64,000 nucleotides of DNA from Asterella californica (Eukaryota > Streptophyta > Marchantiopsida > Marchantiales > Aytoniaceae). Numbering within the stretch: the stretch's first letter is position 1; the number at the start of each line of letters is the position of its first letter. The notes below the pieces were generated by a model. It was given only the letters and a program-made list of their open reading frames with translations. It was not told the origin of the DNA and did no database searches. The stretch is from positions 14,793,001 to 14,857,000 of the forward strand of contig JAYKYS010000010.1 of assembly GCA_036924285.1 (NCBI GenBank), written 5' to 3'. Below, piece by piece: positions 54,786 to 64,000 of the stretch. The translations under genes and the position numbers were made by a program.

Positions 54786-57700
54786 TCAGCAATTAGAGCC
54801 AACGTTACGCAAAACCGACCATGTTACTGTGAAATCCTTTCCCAGGAGCACGTTCAAATTGGAGACCTTCGCTATTGATCCTTCCTGAGTGATCTCGAGA
54901 GATGCTGGTGCAGGCTGATTGTTAATTGCCAGCATACACCGTGATGGAGGAGTGCGGAGACCGAAAAAGATGATTGTCTGAACCGTCAATGCAGGCTGCA
55001 TGTACTTCAGAGCGAATTCCCCATCAATAACGTGGGATGTTATCGCACCCTCCGCACCAGATCTTAAAGCTTCAAATCTGATGAATGTGGAGAATCCACG
55101 CTCTGGTCTCATGTCGATTCTTTCTCCATCGTCCAGGAAAAGCTGGCCGGACGCTCGGCTTCGCTCGGCAGTTCCGGAGAAGGCAACGAGGAGAGTAAAA
55201 TTCGACTTGCGCGCTTCGACGGTCGTGAGAGCGGCGTCCTGCATGGGTATTATGGACCCTTGAGCAAGGTGAACGTTTATGGTGTCTAAAGGAGCTTGCA
55301 AAGTGTGAGTTGCACCCTTGCTTTCTATCGTTGTGTAATCGAACAGATTGTACCAACTTCCAGCCGGAAAATAAGCTTCTACGGTGGTGGCATGCTCATA
55401 CAGAACTGGTGATACCAATATCCCTTTACCCAAGAGGAACTGGGAGTTTACGTCCAAGGTGTTGGAATCAGTTGGGTACTCATAGAAGAGAGGTCTAGCA
55501 ATTGGAGCTCCTCTCATATGAGCTTCGTATACGAGTGTGTAAAGGTACGGGAGGAGGCGGTACCGTAAGCCGAGCACATTTCTCGAGATTGTGGCCACAG
55601 AGTCCCAAACGTAAAGCTCATGATAATTTGCGCGGATATCGCCATGGTTCCTTGAAAACGGGTAAAATGCGCCGACCTCGATCCACCGCGCACAAAGCTC
55701 CTCAGTTGTGTTGCCGCTGAAGCCGCATATGTCGGCCCCTACCATGGGCACACCGAACAAGCCTGCATTGAGGATACTGACGATGGAGAACCGTAGATCG
55801 TTCCAGGTCGCTGAGTTGTCCCCAGTCCAGTGAGCGACGAACTTTCCGGCACCAACAAACGTCGATCGAGATAAAATGAACGGACGCTTGTCAAAAGATA
55901 TCAACGCCTTGTAAGTGACGACTGCTTCAGAAAGTCCGTACACGTTGTGTACGTTGTACTCCAGCTCTCCACCTGCATGTCTTGCACTCATCCCAATCGT
56001 TTTGTAGTTGAGAGGATTCGGTACGTCCGAATTATTGATCTTGTACGGAGGATTATCCAAACTCGAGCCCGACGTTGTATTGCAATCCAAGTAGCAAGTG
56101 GTTATGGCGTCGATACTAGTTTCGGCGGGTTTCTCACCGACTGAGCATAGCACTCCAGTGCAGAAGTTGGAAGCCTCGTTCATGTCAATCCAGAGGCCAT
56201 CAAACTCAACTTGCTTGTGGAACTCCGAAATCTCTGTTGACCAGTAATCCAGAATCTTCGGATGCAGAAAGTCGGGGTAGTGGACTGGTCCTGGCCAAAC
56301 CTGGCCTAAAAAGTTGCTATTGTCTGAATCCTTTATAAAGACGTCTTGGGCCAGTCCTCTGGTAAACGAGCTGTAATTCTGATCCACGGCAATCCCTGCA
56401 GCAGGTGGCGAAAGTTCACAGTTGTTAATTTCTAATGGAAGAAATTCTGAAGCCTTGAGATTCGATTTCATCAAAAATACAGAGGGCGCAATGCGCATTC
56501 AAGGACAAATGGTCAAGACTCACCCGGGTCAATTATAATAACATAGTGCTGCCCGGCCGCGTGCAGTTCGCGTAGAAAGGGCTGCATTTTTTCCAAGGGA
56601 AAGTTGACAGCGTCCAGAGTAAAGTCCTTGTATGCATCCATGTAGTCTATGTCTGACCATATAGTATCAAGTGGAATTTTGGATGCACTGTACTTACTAA
56701 CCACCCCTTGCAACTCCTCCACATTCTTGTACCCCCACTTGCATTGATGGAAACCTGGTTCAAAAGCACCACCGCAGGCGACATTGTGAGAAAAACGAAA
56801 CGACCACGAGAATGTAGTGCCATTGAAGTACAGAGAAGGATGGAAAGAAGACAGTGAGAAAACTCTGCACATCATCAGTCCATGCATTTGAGCTAGTACA
56901 ACGCGTGATAAGCTAGGGACGGTTGAACATCAGTGGGAGAACTTGCCAAAAAGCTGTAATTGCCCTCAAATCAGAGTTGAGAAACGTCAACGTAAGACGC
57001 CCTGGAAATTATGACCATCACGCACCTAGAGACCAATACGGAATGGAAACAGGTCTTCCGACAAGTTGAGTGTACTGATTGCTGACAGCAGCGGGTGCAG
57101 GGCCAGCAAAGAAGTAGAAATCAAGAATACCACCGACAACCTTGTATGTCAAGTAGTCTCCCCCGTACGTGACGTCCATGCCATTGGTGTTCATGAGCAG
57201 CACTGAATGCGTGGCTCCTCCTTCTCTCACCTCCACATAATACGGATAGGATCCATACAAGTTGATGTCGATGTTGGAGGCTCCGATGTCAGCCGTCCAT
57301 AGCGTGTAAGTTCGCCCTGGAGAGAGACGTAATCCATCTGGACGTGTGCTCTCTCCGAATCCAACGAGAGCAGAATTTGGAGGAAGTGCTGTCGATACTT
57401 CCAAATATTGATCCTTGAAGACCAGAGGTCTGAAATTGCTCAGCTCCGACGGTGTTGAGTTGAACAGAACTTCGTCCGTGTGGAATCGCGTGATGGCAAA
57501 GCCGAAAGGACTTGAGGTGTAGGTGAAGTTCAGCTTTCTGGGTAGAGAAGGCGTAACAGGTAGACGTTCCGTTATAGATGGTCTCCGAATAAGAGACTGT
57601 GGAACTTCCCACCGACTGTTGTTAGCATCAGTGATGCGCACGCGGATTCTACTCTCTGTTTCATACCTGCAAGCGAATGAAGACTTCTTCTGGTTAAGGT

Positions 57701-58234
57701 AAATGCCCCGCCATTCCACACGAGCAGGATCAATCAATCAGTCAATCAAATTGAACAGTACAAAATGGACTACTTCTAATCTACACAGCTTCAGACGAAG
57801 TCACAGTCCTAGTACACTTTTGTAGAAGTGTCCTGAGCTTTCTTCCTCTGAATCTCTGACCCTGCATTTTCGAGATTTGTTTCTCCGATTTACAAAGTTT
57901 CATTTCTGTTTAGGCTTGCTTTCAAAACTTGTGGGGTCATGCGGAAAAGCATTATGAGCAAGCTAGCAGATTCAAATCAGCGAGCGCAATTCAGCAACTG
58001 CGGGAATTGTCCGAAGGATGATTACCTGGCAGATACCTCCAGGTACGCTATGTCCCTGCCGTAGTCGTCGCCAGCACTTATCGGACTGAGATAAGCGAGG
58101 ATTCCGGTTCCGTCAGGGAGGTCGGTCACTGAGAGCAGATTATACCCTTTGCTAGGGTTGGTCCCTCTTACCGAAGATGAAGACATGAGGGCAACGAATA
58201 AGAAGACTACCACGAACCCCAACTTGTTTGCCAT
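54786..58234 (-). CDS. GH31 alpha-glucosidase / alpha-xylosidase, secreted, four exons
   Basis: Exons (minus strand): 58234-58026, 57666-57026, 56754-56524, 56395-54786. All introns are GT-AG (359, 271, 128 bp) and junction codons rebuild ...[34 protein letters not shown] and [15 protein letters not shown]. The 2,691-nt CDS gives 896 residues, normal for plant GH31. Residues 1-24 are a signal peptide. The nucleophile is Asp ~431 in [12 protein letters not shown]; the acid/base is Asp ~553 in [29 protein letters not shown] follows. It should remove alpha-linked glucose or xylose from oligosaccharides in the apoplast. Several segments recall the Arabidopsis XYL1 type, but specificity is not settled. 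The start is the first ATG before the signal peptide; a TATA-like AATATACAA (rc of 58324-58332) lies ~95 bp upstream. No defect is visible. It is the only intact host gene in the window. Confidence 0.93.
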
Positions 58235-61200
58235 TGCTGCAGAATCTCGGCTGATCGAGACTCACTGAGAACAATGTCAAGAAATCAACGTCTCATCTCG
58301 CAGTGCAAGGTGAAAATCAGCTTGTATATTCCCCTCGACAGTTCACAGTTCTATCATAAGGATCGTTTTCTCAATCTCGTCTCTGAAGTGTAAGCGGCAG
58401 CTGACGCTGTCAGGAATATCACGTTGACAGTGGTTCTGACGACAAGCAGACACGAATGTACATCATTATCCTCGTCCACATCAGCGTACTGAGACGGAGC
58501 CCTGAGATTTTCCCGATTTTCACCGTAGCGGAAAATGCATGCCCCGATAGATGTGCAGATCTTCTGCGGGAAGACTGCGGCGGGCTTCCATTCCTCTGAG
58601 ACTTTGCGCCAACTACACGCAGCAGTTCTGTTGTCTGCTTTGTGGCCCCAGGTTTGGCGTCAGTTCAAGTTATGGTCTAGAAGTACTCACGAAGAACCTA
58701 AGAAGTGCATTCATTTCGTGCCACTTGGCGGGTACTGATTGTCTTCCCACTGAAGTCGGTGGAATGGTTAGACACGCTCCGTCAGTGACGTGAGATGTCC
58801 AGGGTTCACCGTGCGCCGCCATGACGGACATCTCCTGCATGTGGGCCCAGTAGGGTTTAGAAAAATTGAAGAACGGAACTCAGAAAGAAAGATCTCGAAA
58901 GATATATCTTACCAACAAAACTGGGCTAGCAGCTCTTGGATTCCTTGTGTAGAACGTTTAGGCTTATTTGGCGAGATTTTGTCCGACATACACATTTTGG
59001 ATTGCGTTTCGATTGCAATCCAGTAAAAAGATAAATATACATCCCAAACGACATAACCAAGGATAGCCAGGAAAGGGACAAGCGGGGTACCAGGGAGAAA
59101 ATAGAGACGATGGATTAGTTTTGGAAGTTGAGATGAAATTTATTATTTTTTTGATATTTTTTGATATGTTTTTTATATTTTTATTGATATTTTTATTTAA
59201 ATTATAATCATGAATTTACATAATTAACAGAACAGTCAAAATCATGAACAAAAAGAAAAATTTTTATATATTAATAATAGAATATAGAATATATCGTAAT
59301 TTTAATTTAATTATTTAACAAATAATAAATATTACAGAATCACAACATGCGTGAGACTCCAGAGAAAACCCACGCGTATAGCATGACCTGCCAAGCTGCC
59401 AAAACCATAAGACAGAGGGGTTGGTCTCATATAATCTTTAATTTATGGGTGATATTAATTTATTATCTAACCCTTTTCATCAATAAGGTTAGATAATAAA
59501 TTAAATCTGTCAGGTGATTATGCAGGCTTGTCTACCTTTGAATAAGCATGCAATATGAATTTTTGCCTCAAAGGAAGACAAAGACAAGCATGACAAGAGC
59601 AAAATTTTATAACATAAGTGGAATGAATAGTGCGATGAATCCTATTGAACTTCTGGATCTATTAATCAATGTTAGATTATGTTTATTTATAATTTATAAT
59701 TTATATTATATAATTATATACTAAATTCTAAATTTTATATATTATATACATTCTGCATACAGAACTTCCGAGAAAAACCTCTAAGCCATGCACCTGGAAA
59801 TGCAATCAAATAACTATAAGACCAGCTTCTTGTCTTGTAAACAATTAAATTCTGTTATAAGTTTGATTTATCACCTAACTCTTCTACCCGGAAAGAGTAG
59901 GAAACAATTTTCCGTAGTATTTGGTCATGTTCAAGTTGAAGCGATAAAATTTGGGTAATTTTTTTTGATAACTTTTTCTTGTCATAAGATATAGACGCTC
60001 GCATAGTATCCAAAGTGATAGACGTGAAACCGTCCACTGTTTGCTTCAGGAGTAGAAGACGGGTTATGATAGAGCTTCATGGTTTAAATAAATACTTCTA
60101 ATTTACTGTTTAAATTTAAACAGTATTGTTTCACGGTCTGACATTTTGTTGTTAAGGTTAGAATAAGACCATCAAAAATGTCCTTAGACACTATCCACTG
60201 TTACAAGAGTTGCGCTAAGACAAATAGCAAAACTTTTAATTAATTTCTGAGTTTAATTATGACCAAACCCTTATGGAAGGAATGATTTGTACATAAATTA
60301 AACTCGTTTCATATTGCAAATATATGTGTAAAGTTGCCAAACTTCAGTATGGTAACATACTAAGTAGAGTTAACCTTTCCTTCTTATGGCTCATAGTAGG
60401 TTTTTATTTGGCAGGTATTACTTTTTATTTCGTTTGTTATTGCAATTTAAAGATGAGTACAAGACTTTAAGAAAAAACAAATGAATATGATATGCATCCC
60501 AAATGCTCTGGAGAAGGTGGATCGAGACGAGATGTGATAATAGGGTTAAAATTAACCAAATCGATTGGATGTTGTTGGTTGGAAGAGTATAGTTGGAAAT
60601 GATCAGAAAAACACTGTCTACCACTGGATTTGAAAGGGTCCAAAGAATGCATTTGCGAGAAATTGATATGATTTGACATTGACAGAGTCTGCAAATAGAG
60701 GAGTAAAACAGAAAAACATTTCTTACTTTTATCTTGCTAACTTTAAACAATTGAATTTAAACAATTGAATTTAGAGGTTTATAGTTAACTTGGTTACACA
60801 TGGCATTGTTCTCAAACCGATAGAGATATTTATATTTTAACATATCAATTTATGACGAAACCTCTCGAAGAGAACAAATTTGTTCACAAACGAAACATGT
60901 ATTAGTGCGTCTTTCATCTAAACATGGAGAAGATGATTATAATTTATGCTTCGTAACATGAGAATGAATATCCTTCTCCAAGGACTTGTACAGTGAAGGA
61001 AGTTGGGGTTGCGGTGTAAATTTAAATATACTCGTGTTTTATTGGGGTGCAGTGAAGGAAAGGGGGTGCAGTGTAAATTTATATATACTGCGGTGAAATA
61101 TTATCCGCGTCCGGTTTCGTGAATACGTCAAAGTCAAACGAGAAATTGCTGTCTAAATTTAAATATCTAAATTCTAAATTCTAAATTTAAAAGTATAATT

Positions 61201-61921
61201 TAACTTCTCTTAGCTAAATGAAACACATGGCTTCTGAAAACCAGAAAAACCCATAAGCGCAGTGAGCATACCTGGAACTTATCGAACTATAAGTCAAGTC
61301 TTGTTTACGAATCAAGTCAATCATTGAGACATTAATTTAGAGATAACTCTTCATAAGAAAAGAGTTTTGCTCTAAATTATACCCCATGTACACTGTCTAA
61401 GTGTACATGGGAATGAATATGCATGCTGGATGAACTCCTGGGAACTTTTGTTCGTCTATTGTTATAAGAAAAATATATATGTGTTAAATAAAAACATATA
61501 TTAAGTAAGTGTAAATAATTAAAATATTTTATAAAAAGTTATCTGTTAGCCCATGCTTGGAAACATGAGGAGAGTAGGAGATAAACTATAAGTCATGACT
61601 CGACTACCGCATTTCAGAAAGTATAAGTTCTGGAAACTATGATCATTAATACATTAATTTACACAGAGTAATTTAATTAGCTGGTAACATGGAAATGATA
61701 ACCGAATATACACGGAAAGGGGATATCCAGGAAACAAGGGAAGATGACAAGCTAGTGTTTGGGGGGGGGGGGGGAATAAACATGCGGCAGGAGTTGCAAC
61801 AGACGGTATAAAAATTATGGAAGATAGATTTTTTTGGGCACTACATCCCACAGTTAGAACAGTGGTGGAGGGAAAATGCCGCTTCCTTCCTCCATTGTTT
61901 GTCCTTGCTCTCTCCACGCTA
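58235..61921. other. AT-rich intergenic DNA upstream of the GH31 gene
   Basis: 58235-58500 is the presumed GH31 promoter. Frames at 58535-59026 (plus) show no family resemblance. 59100-59340 and 59640-59760 are very AT-rich runs, which may be scaffold-attachment-like. GATATTAATTTATTATCTAACC (59451) and GGTTAGATAATAAATTAAAT (59487) form an inverted repeat. A tandem duplication lies at 60992-61095 and a G14 run at 61761-61774. No gene or RNA is supported. Confidence 0.5.
60992..61095. repeat. ~59-bp tandem duplication
   Basis: AGTGAAGGAAGTTGGGGTTG...GTGTAAATTTAAATATACT at 60992 is repeated with changes from 61051 (AGTGAAGGAAAGGGGGTGCA...GTGTAAATTTATATATACT). Non-coding, local. Confidence 0.7.
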
Positions 61922-62850
61922 TCGCGTCAGATTTTGCATGAAGGATGTCTAGGAAAACACGAGGTTCCTGGCTGTGGAGATGTACTGTGTGGAACAGGGA
62001 CAAGACAGAGAAAAACAACCACGAAAACGAATGCTGCAATATATACCAACTCCAAATGTATGTACACTGCCGGTTCTTTCTTCCTAAGAACACAAAACTG
62101 AGAAACAGACCAGAGCGGTGTGTAATCTGCTTCAAAACCCCTAAAACAAACCCCTGAATCACAACCCTGACCCAAAACCACCGAAGCGTAGCTCAAGGCA
62201 AGAGAAACTTCTCTTTGCTAACAAACAGAACTGCACCAGTATCACACGATTGAAACCCAAGTCCAAACCACATCCATGTATAAGCTCTTAGCTAAAGCTA
62301 GCTACCACAAGCTGTACACAACCAACTAAGTCCCTAACGAACTCAAAAAGACGAAACTCGTAACAAAGAAACCGAAAAAGACCTATCTGAGAACTTTCTG
62401 CTTTCGCCAAACGGTCTTCAGATGTCGATAGGGTCTTCTACCTAGACTCCGTTGGCCTCAAGAACTATCAAATCCGATTCTCGATAGCCGAGATATCGCC
62501 GGTTTTCGGTCTTAGGTGATCGAACTTTCAAAAACTCCTCCTTGCGGCTTAAAACCGCACAAACAGATCGTCTAAATTGATATCCGTCTTCTCGAGTAGG
62601 TAGATCTAGCTACCCTAAACCCAACAAAACTCCAAACAAGCCGTTTGGAGTTCCTCTTGCAAAATCGCACAAGAAATTTGGTCGTAGGTTGCAAAAAACT
62701 AACGTAAATGGACTCCCTGCGGCCCAAAATCGCTCACCACACCCAAACCAACAATTTAATCCACATGGTCTTCTCCTATGCGTAGATGAAGACTCCCTGG
62801 TCGCATAGGCACAAAAAACGAAGAGCTTGACTCCCCGATCGCGAAGAACA
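61922..62850 (-). repeat. Decayed LTR related to family D, minus strand
   Basis: The reverse complement follows solo LTR D: ACCGCTCTGGTCTGTTTCTCAG, CAGTGTACATACATTTGGAG, CATTCGTTTTCGTGGTTG and ACATCTCCACAGCCAGGAAC. It ends TGACGCGATA, where D has CGACACGACA. It should be the 3' LTR of a minus-strand element whose internal part lies to the right. Confidence 0.78.
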
Positions 62851-63499
62851 ACCCTAAACCCTAAACAACATGTGCATCCTTCGATATGCACCAGAGATAC
62901 CAACCAAGGAGTGGACAGGCACACACCTCGTCTTGTCATCCTCCCTCTCATCTCAATCAACCTCATACTCAAGTTCGTAACCTGATCGTCATCTTGCAGT
63001 TGCAACTCTGTTATGATCTTCACTGGATCTGTGCTCATCAACCCTCTTCTTCAAAGTCTCATCCAATCAACCCCTCTAAATCTACACATCTTTCTATATG
63101 CAAAGACATATAAAGAATAACCCTTCATACCACAGAAATGTCTTCCATCCGTCTAGTTGAACCTCATCATCGAGGTTTGTGACCCAAATGTCGTTGTAGA
63201 CATCACCCATCCTCCCAATCATCATCGCATATCCTGACTGTAACCCTCAACCTCAAGTCTGTACATGTCATCATATATATCCAACTCTTCTTTTTAGTTT
63301 TCTGAAAAAAAGGAACCACACTGTTGCAACCAAAATCTTCAACCGCAACCATCATTATCTCACTGTACAATGATATTCTCTTCAACCATCATCCTCCCTA
63401 ATCTCTTTTTCTGAAATTTCTTACAATCTCCCAAGCATCATTCTCTCAACCCAAATCACCTTTAGCAATGATTTCTCCCCTGTAAGTCATCCTTATCCA
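62851..63499 (-). other. Non-coding or decayed interior of a minus-strand gypsy element
   Basis: Starts with CCCTAAACCCTAAAC (62852-62866), two telomere-like units. The minus-strand frame 62610-63041 overlaps the LTR relic and shows no domain. If this is element interior, RT, RNase H and integrase have been deleted. Nothing else recognised. Confidence 0.4.
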
Positions 63500-63967
63500 T
63501 CATCCTATCCCTGTAGCCTCCAGAGCATCCATCCACTCTCGTTCACCCACAGCAAGTCGTTTGTCCTTTGTGATGTCAATGGTTACATCATGGACTTCTC
63601 TTGTAGCTGCACCCAAGACCTCCTGTGAAATGAACTTAACCTTTGCATCTCGAACGCACTCCTCCCAACCTCCTTTCACATCCATCACTGCATCAACATC
63701 TGGTTGTTGTATGTCTGCGACCAGATCAACCATGTCCATTGTCTGCACCCCAACCATCTCCTTCGGTTGTGAAAGATTGTCTTCCATTGCCTGTTCAGGA
63801 AGAATAGTTTCCTGTTGAACCTTATCTTCCCCAGCTTGCTTCTCTGAAGAAGTATCTTCTTGTCTCTTTTTCTCGTGATCGTGAATGAAGAAGTATCTTC
63901 TTGTCTCTTTTTCTCTGGATCGTGAATGCAATATCCAACTTGAGTTTGCTTGGATCCACGTGTTCAT
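63500..63967 (-). pseudogene. Gag-pol linker fragment of a gypsy element related to A
   Basis: 155 residues read on the minus strand. The C-terminal part, DAKVKFISQEVLGAATREVH then DVTIDITKDKR, matches in pattern the linker of element A (DARVEFTLRELLGITKREFH and IDIMKRKRQ, around 15020-15110). The N-terminal part is Lys/Glu-rich and includes the tandem repeat at 63845-63928. It belongs with the D-type LTR at 61922-62850 as one truncated element continuing past the window edge. Confidence 0.65.
63845..63928. repeat. 42-bp tandem duplication in the linker fragment
   Basis: GAAGAAGTATCTTCTTGTCT...CGTGATCGTGAAT at 63845 is repeated at 63887 with only TG for GT-type changes near the end. In the minus-strand frame it duplicates the peptide KKRQEDTSS / KETRRYFF region with a frame change, so it is probably a replication slip. 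Confidence 0.8.
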
Positions 63968-64000
63968 CTAAATCATCCATATGGAGATCATGCTCAATCT

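Noticed and set aside
55000..56144. Plus-strand frames inside the GH31 gene
   Set aside because: They are antisense to exon 4, which has unambiguous GH31 motifs.
61761..61774. G14 run as a G-quadruplex regulatory site
   Set aside because: A single homopolymer of 14 G in intergenic DNA; no promoter or gene next to it supports a role.
62852..62866. Telomere-like CCCTAAACCCTAAA as a chromosome end or telomere scar
   Set aside because: Only two units, inside transposon remains. Too short to call an interstitial telomere.

Overview
The window reads as nuclear DNA of a streptophyte (land plant or close algal relative). One intron-containing gene for a secreted GH31 glycosidase with plant-type architecture sits among long-terminal-repeat retrotransposons of the Ty3/gypsy order and AT-rich intergenic DNA. 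The repeat families (gypsy elements with long LTRs, a DUF7869-like relic, a non-LTR reverse transcriptase relic) recall bryophytes or streptophyte algae, but I cannot name a genus.

Layout. 1-9324: AT-rich DNA without an intact gene; it holds a diverged direct repeat, a ~160-bp tandem array with TTTAGGG-like words, a decayed DUF7869-like gene on the minus strand, and an inverted pair of LTR relics. 9325-39305: a three-level nest. Element A (gypsy, 1.8-kb LTRs, target duplication ACGT) carries a 2-kb solo LTR (D) in its gag gene and element B in its integrase gene. Element B (18962-37061) carries element C copy 1 (24857-33117, minus strand) between its methyltransferase and reverse transcriptase domains. 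39306-40611: relic of a non-LTR reverse transcriptase. 40612-49383: C copy 2, plus strand, almost intact. 49384-54700: AT-rich DNA with a decayed D-type LTR and degenerate repeats. 54786-58234: GH31 gene, minus strand, four exons. 58235-61921: AT-rich intergenic DNA. 61922-64000: decayed D-type LTR and a gag-pol linker fragment of another gypsy element on the minus strand, running off the window.

The most interesting object is element B. With C copy 1 and one duplicated GAGC removed, its reading frame runs from a C5-cytosine DNA methyltransferase domain straight into the reverse transcriptase, and the same polyprotein ends after the integrase in a canonical PHD finger. The order is gag (two zinc knuckles) - protease - methyltransferase - RT - RNase H - integrase - PHD. 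A retroelement carrying both a potential writer (DNA methylation) and a potential chromatin reader is unusual. This copy is dead: it has stops, frameshifts, an inverted integrase segment and the C insertion.

All nested insertions that can be delimited show 4-bp target duplications. Premature stops in A, B and C are nearly all explained by C-to-T or G-to-A changes (CGA to TGA, CAG to TAG, TGG to TGA), as expected of methylated, silenced repeats. C encodes two extra small proteins upstream of gag-pol that are kept open in both copies.
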